From: an uncultured Bacteroidota bacterium
Lineage (GTDB): Bacteria; Bacteroidota; Bacteroidia; Bacteroidales; P3
Assembly (NCBI GenBank): GCA_902777005.1
Contig: CACYSB010000008.1
Location: 18,876-82,875, forward strand
Length of the DNA stretch: 64,000 nt
Direction: 5' to 3'
Below the pieces are notes generated by a model, which was given only the letters and a program-made list of their open reading frames with translations, ran no database searches and was not told the DNA's origin. The translations under genes and the position numbers were made by a program. Position 1 is the stretch's first letter; every line of letters starts with the position of its first letter. Shown piece by piece: positions 29,838 to 38,875 of the stretch.

Positions 29838-29927
29838 ATGCCTAACGGAAAGAAGCACAAACGCCACAAAATGTCTACGCACAAGCGTAAAAAACGCCTG
29901 CGCAAGAACAGACATAAGAAGAAATAA
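29838..29927 (+). CDS. 29-residue basic protein, AURKAIP1/COX24 (mS38-like) type
   Basis: A tiny frame with a convincing start (MPNGKKHKRHKMSTHKRKKR) and almost only Lys, Arg and His after it. Short proteins of this type are annotated in Bacteroidota as AURKAIP1/COX24-domain proteins, related to the mitochondrial small-subunit protein mS38. It may therefore be a ribosomal small-subunit component. It begins 18 bases after the HU stop codon, probably on the same transcript. The family name is from memory and pattern, not from an alignment. Confidence 0.75.
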   Translation: MPNGKKHKRHKMSTHKRKKRLRKNRHKKK

Positions 29928-29970
29928 GCAGTTAGCGGTTAGCCGTTAACAGGTTATTTCTAAGATCCTA

Positions 29971-30022
29971 AAACAAATTACACACCACCTGCCTTCAGGT
30001 TGGTATGTAATTTGTTTTATGC
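29971..30022. promoter_or_regulatory. Long hairpin upstream of rng
   Basis: AAAACAAATTACA on the left and TGTAATTTGTTTT on the right, extended by CACCTG/CAGGTTGG, give an imperfect stem of about 21 pairs with a small loop. It may terminate the HU transcript or sit in the rng leader as a control structure. Confidence 0.6.
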
Positions 30023-30052
30023 TATAACACATACTAACTGAACTACGACAAT

Positions 30053-31606
30053 TTGGAAAAAGATTTAATAATATCGCGTACCCCGGAGGGAGTGCAGATA
30101 GCGCTGCTGGAAGACAAGAAGCTGGTGGAGCTGCACAAGGAACAGCCCAGCAGCCAGTATGCCGTGGGCGACATCTACTTCGGCAAGGTGCGCAAGATAA
30201 TGCAGGGCCTCAACGCAGCCTTCATCGACGTGGGCGGCGACAAGGAGGGTTTCATGCACTACCTCGACCTGGGGCCTACGTACAACTCGGTGGACAAGTA
30301 CCTGAAGCTGGCAATGAACGGCGACAAAAGTGCCTCGACACTGGCCAACTTCAAGATAGAGCCCATACTGGAGAAGGTAGGCAACTTCGACAACATACTG
30401 AAGGTTGGGCAGCCGATACTGGTGCAGGTCACCAAGGAGCCCATCTCCACCAAGGGGCCCAAGGTGACGGGCGACATAAGCCTCGCTGGCCACTACCTGG
30501 TGCTGACGCCTTTCAGCAACAAGATATCGATATCGCAGAAGATCAAAGGCTCGGAGGAGCGCAACCGCCTGCGGCGCCTGATGCAGAGCATTAGGCCGCA
30601 GAACTTCGGCGTGATAGTGCGCACTGTGGCCGAGGGCAAGAGTGTGGCCGAACTGGACGCCGACCTGCGGCAGCTGATGGCCAGCTGGGCCGACATGACC
30701 GACAAGCTGAAGCGCGTCACGGCACCCTGCAAGGTGCACGCCGAGCTCGACACCACCACGGCACTGCTGCGCGACGTGCTCACCGACGACTTCAACTCCA
30801 TACAGGTTGACGACGCCGACCTATACGCCGAGGTGCGCAAGTTCGTGGCCACGATGACACCCGGCAAAGAGGACATCGTGAAGCAGTACAAGCTGGAGAC
30901 CCCCATCTTCGAGCAGTTCGGCGTGCAGCGCGACATACGGCGAGCCTTCGGCCGCATAGTGACCATACGCTCAGGAGTATACCTCTATGTGGAGCATACC
31001 GAGGCCATGCACGTCATAGACGTCAACAGCGGCAACCACATCAAGGCCGGCAGCGGCCAGGAGGACACGGCGCTGCAGGTGAACATAGAGAGCGGCATAG
31101 AGATTGCCCGCCAGCTGCGTCTGCGCGACATGGGCGGCATAGTGATCATCGACTTCATCGACATGGACAAGGCGGAGAACCGCAAGAAGCTCTTCGATGT
31201 GATGACGGAGGCCATGAAGCCCGACAAGGCACGCCACACCATACTGCCACTCAGCAAATTCGGCCTGATGCAGATAACGCGCCAGAGGGTGCGCCCCGTG
31301 ATGGAAGTGGACGTGCAGGAGAAGTGCCCCATGTGCGGCGGCACAGGCCACATCAAGCAGAGCCTTGTGGTGGTGGACGAGATAGAGTCGAACCTCAAGT
31401 ACCTGCGCACTTCGCTCAACGAGAGCCGCTTCACCATCGTCATGCACCCCTACATACACGCTTACCTCACCAAAGGCGGTCTGAAGAGCATGCGCATGAA
31501 GTGGATGTGGCGCCACCATGTGAGACTCACCATGAAGAGCTCGGAGCAGTACGGCTTGTTTGAGTACCACTTCTTTAACGCCAACGGAGATGAGATTCAA
31601 CTATAG
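30053..31606 (+). CDS. rng: Ribonuclease G/E
   Basis: A 517-residue endoribonuclease that processes rRNA and mRNA. It has an N-terminal S1 domain (VGDIYFGKVRKIMQGLNAAF, FIDVGGDKEGFMHY) and the DNase I-like catalytic part, with the two metal aspartates in HVIDVNSGNH and GGIVIIDFIDM. The zinc-link motif is CPMCGGTGHI. The start is a TTG at 30053 (EKDLIISRTPEGVQIALLED follows); no ATG gives the full family N-terminus. The long C-terminal degradosome tail of RNase E is absent, as in RNase G. Confidence 0.93.
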   Translation: MEKDLIISRTPEGVQIALLEDKKLVELHKEQPSSQYAVGDIYFGKVRKIMQGLNAAFIDVGGDKEGFMHYLDLGPTYNSVDKYLKLAMNGDKSASTLANFKIEPILEKVGNFDNILKVGQPILVQVTKEPISTKGPKVTGDISLAGHYLVLTPFSNKISISQKIKGSEERNRLRRLMQSIRPQNFGVIVRTVAEGKSVAELDADLRQLMASWADMTDKLKRVTAPCKVHAELDTTTALLRDVLTDDFNSIQVDDADLYAEVRKFVATMTPGKEDIVKQYKLETPIFEQFGVQRDIRRAFGRIVTIRSGVYLYVEHTEAMHVIDVNSGNHIKAGSGQEDTALQVNIESGIEIARQLRLRDMGGIVIIDFIDMDKAENRKKLFDVMTEAMKPDKARHTILPLSKFGLMQITRQRVRPVMEVDVQEKCPMCGGTGHIKQSLVVVDEIESNLKYLRTSLNESRFTIVMHPYIHAYLTKGGLKSMRMKWMWRHHVRLTMKSSEQYGLFEYHFFNANGDEIQL

Positions 31607-32285
31607 GCTTCTGCTGCTGATACTGTGCCTGTGCGCCTGGGGTGTCCAGGCCCAGATACGCACACGTGGCATCGATGTATCGAAGTTCCAAGGCAACATC
31701 AACTGGACAAAGGTGGCCAAGGACTCGACGATACAGTTCGTATATGTGCGGGCCACCGAGGGCACCTCGATACAGGATGCCTACTACAAGACCAACATCA
31801 GCAAGGCCAAGAAAGCAGGCCTGCTGGTGGGCAGCTACCACGTGTACAGCAGCAAGACAACGGCCTACCAGCAGATGGCCAACATGCGCAAGCTGATAAA
31901 GAAGAAGGAGCAAGACTTGGCGCCGGTGCTCGACATCGAAGGGCATCACTCGGGGAGACTGTACATGCAACGTGTGGACAAACTGCTGGAACTCATGGAG
32001 CAGGAATACGGTGTGAAGCCCGTGATATACACTAGCGAGAAGGTGTACAAGGTGCACTTCAGCGGCAAGAAATACGCCAAGTACCACATCTTCATTGCCA
32101 ACTACCGTGGCTATCCCACCACACGCTTCACGCTGTGGCAATACACCGAGACCGGCCGCTGTCCAGGCATCAGCGGCAACGTGGATTTCATACGCATACA
32201 TCGCAACCACAGCCTGAGCGACATCAAGATGCCCAAGCCGAAGCCCAAGCCAAAAGTGGAGGACACGACGGCGAAAGGTAAATAA
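31590..32285 (+). CDS. GH25 lysozyme-like protein
   Basis: A 231-residue secreted muramidase-type protein; GH25 enzymes cut between N-acetylmuramic acid and N-acetylglucosamine. Signal peptide MRFNYRLLLLILCLCAWGVQ. Catalytic acids lie in the family motifs GIDVSKFQGNINW and APVLDIEGHHSG; YVRATEGTSIQDAYY and FTLWQYTETGRCPGISGNVD complete the barrel. The tail is Pro/Lys-rich (MPKPKPKPKVEDTTAKGK). The ATG at 31590 overlaps the rng stop region by 17 bases, so it is probably translated from the rng message. Confidence 0.9.
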   Translation: MRFNYRLLLLILCLCAWGVQAQIRTRGIDVSKFQGNINWTKVAKDSTIQFVYVRATEGTSIQDAYYKTNISKAKKAGLLVGSYHVYSSKTTAYQQMANMRKLIKKKEQDLAPVLDIEGHHSGRLYMQRVDKLLELMEQEYGVKPVIYTSEKVYKVHFSGKKYAKYHIFIANYRGYPTTRFTLWQYTETGRCPGISGNVDFIRIHRNHSLSDIKMPKPKPKPKVEDTTAKGK

Positions 32286-32311
32286 TTTTTCGGAGTATCA
32301 AAATTATTTAT

Positions 32312-32345
32312 TATATTTGCACACGCGCACTATATTGCGCGTGTG
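32312..32345 (+). promoter_or_regulatory. Promoter and leader hairpin of the pigment operon
   Basis: TATATTTG (32312-32319) is followed, almost at the expected transcript start, by ACACGCGCA/TGCGCGTGT (32321-32345), a 9-pair stem with a loop of six to seven bases. The stem could stabilise or attenuate the 20-kb message, or be a terminator for the GH25 gene. Confidence 0.55.
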
Positions 32346-32372
32346 TATTATTTTACTGTAATATAAAAAGAT

Positions 32373-33881
32373 ATGAAAACCGTCAGTTACGGTGACATCG
32401 AGAAAATACTCTTTGGCGGAGCCGAGATGCGCATCAGCGACAACGACCTGCGCGACGTGGAGGCCTGCCACGAGTTCCTGAAAAGCTTTGCTTCCGAGAA
32501 AGTCATATACGGCATAAACACCGGCTTCGGCCCCATGGCACAATGGCGCGTAGATGACCGCTACTTGAGCGACCTGCAGTACAACATCATCCGCAGCCAC
32601 TCGACGGGCGCTGGCGAACCGCTGGACGACCTGTATGTGAAAGCCGCCATGATAGCACGTACCACCAACCTGCTGCAGGCCCGCAGCGGCGTGCACCCCA
32701 GCGTGGTGATGCTGCTCAAGGAGTTCATCAACCGCGGCATCTACCCCTACATACCGCAGCACGGATCAGTGGGTGCCAGCGGCGACCTGGTGCAGCTGGC
32801 GCACATAGCGCTGACGCTCATCGGCGAGGGCAAGGTGCATTACAAAGGCGAATGGCGTGCAAGCGCAGAGGTGATGAAAGAATGCGGACTGGAGCCGCTT
32901 AAGATATACATCCGAGAAGGACTCAGCATCACCAACGGCACGTCAGTGATGACGGGCATCTCGGCCGTGAACCAGCACTATGCTGAGCGACTGCTGGAGT
33001 TGAGCCTGCTGGCGGCGGTGTGGATGAACGAGGTGGCAGCAAGCTATGACGACTGGATGGCCGAGGAGCTCAACGGCGTGCGCCGTCAACGCGGACAGCA
33101 GTACGCCGCCCGCCGTATGCGCGAACTGGCCGAGGGCAGCCAATGCCTCACAAAACGCGAGCACCACCTGTACAGCGAGGAGCAGAAAGGCAAGAGCTAC
33201 TTTGAGCACAAGGTGCAGGCCTACTACTCGCTGCGCTGCACGCCCCAGATACTAGGGCCGGTGTACGACACGCTGATGAACAGCCGCGAGGTGCTGGAGA
33301 ACGAGTTCAACTCGGCCTGCGACAACCCCATTGTGGACCCCGTGAGCAAGAACGTCTACCACGGCGGCAACTTCCACGGTGACTATATCTCGCTGGAGGC
33401 CGACAAGGTGAAGATAGCCGTCACACGACTGGCGCAGACAGCGGAGCGGCAGATGAACTACCTGTTCCACGACCGCATCAACGGCATACTGCCGCCGTTC
33501 CTCAATATGGGAACCCTGGGGTTGAACTACGGTATGCAGGCCTGCCAGTTTACGGCCACGAGCACCACTGCCGAGTGCCAGACCCTGTCGATGCCCAACT
33601 ATGTGCACACCATACCCAACAACAACGACAACCAGGATATAGTGAGCATGGGCACCAACAGCGCGCTGCTCTGCAAGCGGGTTATAGACAACGCCTATCA
33701 GGTGATGGCCATTCACATGATTGCCCTTCGCCAAGCCACGGACATACTGAAGAAGGCCGACAAGCTGGCTCCCGCCACACGGGCCATGTACGACAAGGTG
33801 AACGCCATAGTGCCGGCCTTCGTCGACGACACGCCGTTCTACGAGGAAATAGCCAACGTTGAACAAATGCTGAGAGGATAA
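32373..33881 (+). CDS. Tyrosine ammonia-lyase (aromatic amino acid lyase)
   Basis: A 502-residue MIO enzyme. The Ala135-Ser136-Gly137 triad (GSVGASGDLVQLAHIAL) forms the MIO cofactor. The N-terminal YGINTGFGPM and C-terminal FTATSTTAECQ and IPNNNDNQDIVSMGTN are standard. The selectivity region RSHSTGAGEP closely resembles RSHSSGTGKP of the Flavobacterium johnsoniae tyrosine lyase as I remember it, rather than typical histidine lyases. It should release ammonia from tyrosine to give 4-coumarate, the starter for aryl polyenes. It is the first gene of the operon; the next start overlaps its stop as TAATG. No urocanate-pathway genes are nearby, arguing against histidine use. Confidence 0.85.
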   Translation: MKTVSYGDIEKILFGGAEMRISDNDLRDVEACHEFLKSFASEKVIYGINTGFGPMAQWRVDDRYLSDLQYNIIRSHSTGAGEPLDDLYVKAAMIARTTNLLQARSGVHPSVVMLLKEFINRGIYPYIPQHGSVGASGDLVQLAHIALTLIGEGKVHYKGEWRASAEVMKECGLEPLKIYIREGLSITNGTSVMTGISAVNQHYAERLLELSLLAAVWMNEVAASYDDWMAEELNGVRRQRGQQYAARRMRELAEGSQCLTKREHHLYSEEQKGKSYFEHKVQAYYSLRCTPQILGPVYDTLMNSREVLENEFNSACDNPIVDPVSKNVYHGGNFHGDYISLEADKVKIAVTRLAQTAERQMNYLFHDRINGILPPFLNMGTLGLNYGMQACQFTATSTTAECQTLSMPNYVHTIPNNNDNQDIVSMGTNSALLCKRVIDNAYQVMAIHMIALRQATDILKKADKLAPATRAMYDKVNAIVPAFVDDTPFYEEIANVEQMLRG

Positions 33882-34609
33882 TGGAGTACGCTTTGATAAC
33901 AGGAGCATCGCGCGGCATCGGGAAGGCCGTAGCAGAGAAGCTGGCGGCCGTTGGGATGCCGGTAATCATAAACTACAAAAGCAACACCGCAGCGGCCGAA
34001 GAGACGAAAGCGGCCATTGAAGCGGCCGGTGGAATGGCCGAGCTGCTGCCTTTTGACACTGCCAACCCGAAAGCCATTGAGGCCGCCATGGAGCAGTGGG
34101 AGGCACAGCATCAGGACGACTACATATCGGTGCTGGTTAACAATGCCGGCATACGGCAGGACAACATCATGGTCTTCATGACCGACGAACAGTGGCACTC
34201 GGTGCTCGATACTACCCTCAACGGCTTCTTCTACCTGACGCGCCGCGTGGTGAAGGGCATGATGACGCACCGCTATGGGCGCATCGTCAACGTAGTGTCG
34301 CTAAGCGGCATCAAAGGGATGCCCGGTCAGACCAACTACAGTGCCGCCAAAGCGGCGGTGATAGGTGCCACCAAAGCACTGGCGCAGGAAGTAGCGCCGA
34401 GGAAGGTAACGGTGAACGCCGTAGCGCCGGGCTTCGTGGCCACGGATATGACCAAAGACCTTGATGAAGGCGAGCTGAAGAAGCTGATACCGGCAGGCCG
34501 TTTCGGGAAACCTGAGGAGGTGGCCGCACTGGTAGGCTTCCTTGCCTCGAAAGAAGCCTCATATATCACCGGCGAGGTGGTGAACATTAACGGAGGGCTG
34601 TACACATGA
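33881..34609 (+). CDS. 3-oxoacyl-ACP reductase (FabG-like)
   Basis: A 242-residue short-chain dehydrogenase. The NADPH-binding motif GASRGIG is at 8-14. The catalytic Tyr and Lys are in TNYSAAKAAV; the catalytic Ser lies in NVVSLSGIKGM. NAVAPGFVATDM and the C-terminal ASYITGEVVNINGG match FabG. It would reduce the beta-keto group after each chain extension of the polyene. It overlaps its neighbours by 1 and 4 bases, indicating tight coupling. Confidence 0.93.
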   Translation: MEYALITGASRGIGKAVAEKLAAVGMPVIINYKSNTAAAEETKAAIEAAGGMAELLPFDTANPKAIEAAMEQWEAQHQDDYISVLVNNAGIRQDNIMVFMTDEQWHSVLDTTLNGFFYLTRRVVKGMMTHRYGRIVNVVSLSGIKGMPGQTNYSAAKAAVIGATKALAQEVAPRKVTVNAVAPGFVATDMTKDLDEGELKKLIPAGRFGKPEEVAALVGFLASKEASYITGEVVNINGGLYT

Positions 34610-35823
34610 GAAGAGTTGTAGTAACAGGAATAGGCATTTGGTCGTGTCTCGGAAAGAATGTTGACGAGGTACGCCAGTCGCTATATGAAGGCCGCAGTGG
34701 CATCGGGGTGGAACCCGAGCGCAAGGACTACGGCTACCAGTCGACGCTGACGGGCATCGTGCAAAAACCCGTGCTGAAAGGCCTGCTCGACCGCCGCATG
34801 CGTGCCGGCATGAGCGAAGAGGCTGAATATGCATTCATGGCCGCCCGCGAGGCATTCCAGATGGCGGGTGTGGACGACGACTACCTGATGGCAAACGAGG
34901 TTGGTGTGCTGATGGGCAACGACTCATCGGCCAAGGCCGTCGTGGAGAGCCACACGCTGATGCTCGAGAAGCGCGACTCGGCCCTGCTGGGCAGTGGTTG
35001 GATATTCCAGAGCATGAACTCAACGGTGAACATGAACCTCAGCACCATTTTCCACCTGAGGGGCATAAACTTCAGTGTTAGCGCGGCATGTGCCAGCGGC
35101 AGCCACTCGATAGGCCTCGGTGCCATGTTCATCCGGCAGGGCCTGCAAGACATGGTGCTTTGCGGCGGCGCACAGGAGACAAACCTCTACAGCATGGCAT
35201 CGTTCGACGCGCTGGGTGCTTTCAGCAAGCGCATGGACGAGCCCACAAAGGCTTCGCGCCCCTTCGACCGCGACCGCGACGGGCTGGTGCCCAGTGGCGG
35301 TGCGGCGGCGATGGTGCTCGAGGACTATGAACACGCCGTAAAACGCGGGGCCAACATACTGGCCGAAGTCTGTGGTTACGGCTTCAGCAGCAATGGCGGC
35401 GGAATATCGCAGGCCAGCGATGACGGCAGCGCATTGGCCATGCACCGTGCACTGCAGGACGCAGGCCTGACGGCGGACGACATAGACTACGTGAACGCAC
35501 ACGCCACCAGTACGCCCCAGGGCGACCTCTACGAGGCCAAGGCCCTCGGACGCCTCTTCGAGGGGCACCGCGCCTGGATAAGCTCGACCAAGAGTATGAC
35601 GGGTCACGAGTGCTGGATGGCCGGCGCCAGCGAGGCCGTATACAGCCTGTTGATGATGCACGGCAGCTTTGTGGCCCCTAACATTAACTTCGAGAACCCC
35701 GACGAGGCCAGCGCCCATCTGAAGCTGGCCACCAAGACCATAGAGACACATGTGGACACCGTGCTGAGCAACAGCTTCGGCTTCGGCGGCACCAACTCGG
35801 CATTGATATTGAAAAAGATTTGA
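34606..35823 (+). CDS. Beta-ketoacyl-ACP synthase (FabB/FabF type)
   Basis: A 405-residue ketosynthase with all four active-site residues: Cys162 (SAACASGSHS), His299 (NAHATSTPQGD), Lys329 and His334 (SSTKSMTGHECW). SFGFGGTNSALIL closes the fold. The glycine of the usual HGTS is alanine here. It would condense malonyl-ACP with the growing chain. It is one of three ketosynthase genes in the operon; this one is closest in form to ordinary FabF and may start or carry the main elongation. Confidence 0.93.
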   Translation: MRRVVVTGIGIWSCLGKNVDEVRQSLYEGRSGIGVEPERKDYGYQSTLTGIVQKPVLKGLLDRRMRAGMSEEAEYAFMAAREAFQMAGVDDDYLMANEVGVLMGNDSSAKAVVESHTLMLEKRDSALLGSGWIFQSMNSTVNMNLSTIFHLRGINFSVSAACASGSHSIGLGAMFIRQGLQDMVLCGGAQETNLYSMASFDALGAFSKRMDEPTKASRPFDRDRDGLVPSGGAAAMVLEDYEHAVKRGANILAEVCGYGFSSNGGGISQASDDGSALAMHRALQDAGLTADDIDYVNAHATSTPQGDLYEAKALGRLFEGHRAWISSTKSMTGHECWMAGASEAVYSLLMMHGSFVAPNINFENPDEASAHLKLATKTIETHVDTVLSNSFGFGGTNSALILKKI

Positions 35824-35824
35824 T

Positions 35825-36922
35825 ATGTACCTTAACCCGAAACTGAAAGAAGCCTACAGCAAAGAGCACCTAAGCGCAAGAGAGGCGCAGGAGAAGGCGG
35901 AATGGATTGCATGGGGACCAATAGTGTTCCAGGTGAGCCGCCTGATGAAGAAGTTCGGCATACTGGAGATGCTGCGCAACAGCGACAACGGCATGACCGA
36001 GGCCGAGGTGGCCGAAGCCGCCGGCCTGAGCCGCTACGCAGCCAAGGTGATGCTCGAGGCCAGCCTCTGCATAGGCACCGTTCTTATTGACCCTGACACC
36101 AACCGATACACGCTGAGCAAGACAGGCTGGTGCTTTATCACCGACCCTGCCACTAACGTAAACATAGACTTCAACCACGACGTGAACTACGAAGGGTGGT
36201 TCCACCTAGAGGAGAGCCTCAAAGAAGGGCGCCCCGCAGGTCTGGAACACTTCGGCCCGTGGCCAACGGTGTATGAAGGCCTGTCGCAGCTGCCGCCTCA
36301 GGTGCAGAAGAGCTGGTTCGGTTTTGACCACTTCTACAGCGACAGCTCGTTCAAGCAGGCGCTGGATATAGTGTTTGCAGCAAAGCCGAAGACGCTGCTC
36401 GACGTAGGCGGCAACACAGGCCGCTGGGCGCTGCAGTGTGTGGGGCACGACAAGGAGGTGAATGTCACCATCGTTGACCTGCCGCAACAGCTGGAGATGA
36501 TGCGACGCGACACCAAGGGCAAACCCGGCGCCGAGCGCATCAGCGGCTACGGCATGAACCTGCTCGACGACAAACAAGCATTCCCGACGGACAAGCACTA
36601 CGACGCCATCTGGATGAGCCAGTTCCTCGACTGCTTTGGCGAGGAAGAGATTGTGAGCATCGTGAGCCGTGCTGCGAAGATAATGGATGCCGACAGCCGC
36701 CTCTACATCATGGAGACCTTCTGGGACCGTCAGCGTTTCGAGCCTGCGGCCTTCTGCCTCACTATGACGAGTCTGTACTTCACCGCCATTGCCAACGGCA
36801 ACAGCAAGATGTACCACAGCGAGGATATGGAGCGACTGGTGAACAAAGCCGGCCTCGTGGTAGAGACCATCCACGACAACTTGGGACAGGGACACAGCAT
36901 AATGGTTTGCAAAACAAAATAA
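35825..36922 (+). CDS. SAM-dependent O-methyltransferase (family 2)
   Basis: A 365-residue protein. It has an N-terminal helical winged-helix dimerisation part (GMTEAEVAEAAGLSRYAAKV) and a class I methyltransferase domain, with SAM motif TLLDVGGNTGRWAL near 195-208 and motif IVDLPQQLEMMR. SQFLDCFGEEEIVSIVSRAA is the substrate/His-bearing region of related O-methyltransferases, but the usual catalytic His position reads Gln-Phe-Leu. It would methylate the aryl ring or its hydroxyl group in the pigment. The start lies 1 base after the ketosynthase stop. Confidence 0.85.
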   Translation: MYLNPKLKEAYSKEHLSAREAQEKAEWIAWGPIVFQVSRLMKKFGILEMLRNSDNGMTEAEVAEAAGLSRYAAKVMLEASLCIGTVLIDPDTNRYTLSKTGWCFITDPATNVNIDFNHDVNYEGWFHLEESLKEGRPAGLEHFGPWPTVYEGLSQLPPQVQKSWFGFDHFYSDSSFKQALDIVFAAKPKTLLDVGGNTGRWALQCVGHDKEVNVTIVDLPQQLEMMRRDTKGKPGAERISGYGMNLLDDKQAFPTDKHYDAIWMSQFLDCFGEEEIVSIVSRAAKIMDADSRLYIMETFWDRQRFEPAAFCLTMTSLYFTAIANGNSKMYHSEDMERLVNKAGLVVETIHDNLGQGHSIMVCKTK

Positions 36923-36931
36923 CACAACAAT

Positions 36932-37174
36932 ATGACCAGACAAGAAATTGAAGAGAAAATAAAGGACTTCCTTGTGGAAGAACTGGAATTTGATGCCGAA
37001 AAGATTAAGCCAGAGGCTCGCTTGAAAGAGGACATTGGAGTTGACAGCCTAGACTTCGTTGACATCGTGGTGATTGTGGAGAAAACCTTCGGCTTCAAGA
37101 TTGTGGCCGAAGACATGAAGACCATAAAGACCTACGGTCAATTTTGCGATTACATCGAGAGCAAGATAAAATAA
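36932..37174 (+). CDS. Acyl carrier protein 1
   Basis: An 80-residue carrier protein. The phosphopantetheine serine is Ser39 in EDIGVDSLDFVDIV. Four-helix ACP pattern, acidic. It carries the growing chain for the ketosynthases. A second carrier lies at 40526; no phosphopantetheinyl transferase gene is in the window. Confidence 0.92.
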   Translation: MTRQEIEEKIKDFLVEELEFDAEKIKPEARLKEDIGVDSLDFVDIVVIVEKTFGFKIVAEDMKTIKTYGQFCDYIESKIK

Positions 37175-38074
37175 GTGCAGGAGCCGGAACATAGCGAGTG
37201 GAGCGGACGCACCGACGGAACGCCTTTCATGCAGAAAGCGTTGATAGTGCTGTTCAAGGTGGTGCCATTGGAGGTCATATATGCCATTATGGCACTGGTG
37301 GTGCCGTTCTACATGCTGTTCAACCACAAGGGCTACATCGCAATTTATCACTTCTTCCGCCTAAGGCTGGGGAAGAAGCCGCTGAGCGCATTCTGGCACG
37401 TATACCGCAACCATTACGCCTTCGGGCAGGTGGTACTTGATCGCTTCGCCACCTACGCCGGCAAGCGTTTCAAGCTGACCATCGACGGCAACGAACATTA
37501 CCAGCATCTGAACGAGGGTGAGCAGGGCTTCATGATGCTGTCGTCACATGTGGGCAACTACGAGCAGGCTGGCTATGCGCTGGTGAGCGACCGCAAGCAG
37601 TTCTATGCGCTGGTCTATGCCGGCGAGTCGGCCACAGTGATGAGCGAACGTGGCAAGCAGTTTGTTGGCAGCAACATCCACATGATACCCGTGCAGGCCG
37701 ATATGACGCACCTGTTCTGCATCAACAAAGCACTCGATGATGGTAACATCGTCAGCATGCCTGCCGACCGCTGCTTCGGGTCTGCCAAAAGCGTTGAGTG
37801 CCAGTTCTTCGGGGCTAAAGCAGAGTTCCCCTTGGGTCCTTTTGCAACTGCAGTGCAGAAAGATGTTCCGGTGCTGGCGGTGATGGTTATGAAGACTTCT
37901 CACCGCAGCTACACGGCATATGTGCGGCCTGTAAAATGCGACAGGGCACTATCACGCAAGCAACAGATGACGGCATTGGCACAGGCCTTCGCCAACTCAC
38001 TCGAAAGCGTGGTGAGCCACTATCCGCACCAATGGTACAACTACTATGAGTTTTGGAATGGAGAAAGAGTATGA
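37175..38074 (+). CDS. Lipid A-type acyltransferase (HtrB/LpxL family)
   Basis: A 299-residue membrane-associated acyltransferase. The H-x4-E catalytic motif is LSSHVGNYEQAG; MPADRCFGSAKSVECQFFGA and FPLGPFATAVQKDVPVLAVM match the family. I place the start at the GTG directly after the ACP stop codon because the N-terminal EWSGRTDGTPFMQKALIVLF is, as I recall, conserved in homologues from other Bacteroidota clusters; ATG 37229 would remove it. One membrane segment (about 30-50). It probably moves the finished polyene acyl chain from ACP to a lipid or sugar acceptor. Confidence 0.85.
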   Translation: MQEPEHSEWSGRTDGTPFMQKALIVLFKVVPLEVIYAIMALVVPFYMLFNHKGYIAIYHFFRLRLGKKPLSAFWHVYRNHYAFGQVVLDRFATYAGKRFKLTIDGNEHYQHLNEGEQGFMMLSSHVGNYEQAGYALVSDRKQFYALVYAGESATVMSERGKQFVGSNIHMIPVQADMTHLFCINKALDDGNIVSMPADRCFGSAKSVECQFFGAKAEFPLGPFATAVQKDVPVLAVMVMKTSHRSYTAYVRPVKCDRALSRKQQMTALAQAFANSLESVVSHYPHQWYNYYEFWNGERV

Positions 38075-38471
38075 CATATTGGAACTGATACCGCAGAGAC
38101 CGCCAATGGTTATGGTAGACCGTCTGCTGCACTGTGATGCAGTAGTGACGGAAACCTCTTTCACGGTACGCCACGATTCAATCATGACGGGAAAAAGCCA
38201 CCTCTCCCCCTTAGGTCTCATCGAGAATATCGCCCAAACCTGTGCAGCACGCATGGGTTACATCAACCTCAACAGCGGAAAAGAGGTACGCATGGGGGTC
38301 ATCGGTGCACTGCGCGAAGTAGAAATACACGCTTTGCCTAGTGTGGGCAGCACAATTAAGACACGTATAGAGGTGAGCGACGAGGTGTTCGGTATGACTT
38401 TGGCACAGGCTGAAACATATTGTGGCGACACTTTGCTGGCTTCTGGAACCATAAAGATTGCTCTACTATGA
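38058..38471 (+). CDS. 3-hydroxyacyl-ACP dehydratase-like hotdog protein
   Basis: A 137-residue hotdog protein of the ApeP/FabZ-like group found in aryl-polyene clusters. ILELIPQRPPMVMVDRLLHC at the start is typical; the central helix is LSPLGLIENIAQTCAARMGY. It would remove water from 3-hydroxyacyl-ACP to leave the conjugated double bonds. A slightly longer start at 38046 (MSFG...) is possible. It overlaps the 3' end of the acyltransferase gene. Confidence 0.85.
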   Translation: MEKEYDILELIPQRPPMVMVDRLLHCDAVVTETSFTVRHDSIMTGKSHLSPLGLIENIAQTCAARMGYINLNSGKEVRMGVIGALREVEIHALPSVGSTIKTRIEVSDEVFGMTLAQAETYCGDTLLASGTIKIALL

Positions 38472-38875
38472 ACACTCTCAGCACCAAGAAACAACTCGAC
38501 ATCCGCTTCAGCGAGGTGGACTCTATGGGAGTAGTGTGGCACGGTAGCTACATGCTCTATCTCGAGGATGCTCGCGAGGCCTTCGGCGAGAAGTACGACC
38601 TCGGCTACCTGCGCTTCTTTGGCGAGGGTTACTATGCGCCTCTGGTCGACGTACAACTCAAATACAAACAGCCGATCATATACGGCATGCATCCCGAAAT
38701 AGAGATAACATACACGCCTACCGAAGCTGCAAAAATAGTGTTCGACTACCGCATTACCGACGGCGACACTCTGCTGGCCACAGCACATACAGTGCAGGTA
38801 TTCATGGACAAACAATACAAACTGGTGCTCGGTAATCCGTCGTTCTTTGAAGAGTGGAAAAAGAAATGGTTATAA
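38468..38875 (+). CDS. Hotdog thioesterase (4-hydroxybenzoyl-CoA thioesterase type)
   Basis: A 135-residue protein. The acyl-CoA thioesterase signature is FSEVDSMGVVWHGSYMLYLEDARE, containing the catalytic Asp region and the WHGxY stretch. It may free the chain, edit stalled intermediates or supply free acid. Its ATG overlaps the dehydratase stop as ATGA, and its own 3' end overlaps the next ketosynthase. Confidence 0.87.
   Translation: MNTLSTKKQLDIRFSEVDSMGVVWHGSYMLYLEDAREAFGEKYDLGYLRFFGEGYYAPLVDVQLKYKQPIIYGMHPEIEITYTPTEAAKIVFDYRITDGDTLLATAHTVQVFMDKQYKLVLGNPSFFEEWKKKWL

Noticed and set aside
32373..33881. Histidine ammonia-lyase of histidine degradation
   Set aside because: The selectivity region matches tyrosine lyases, the gene heads a polyene operon, and no other hut genes are present.
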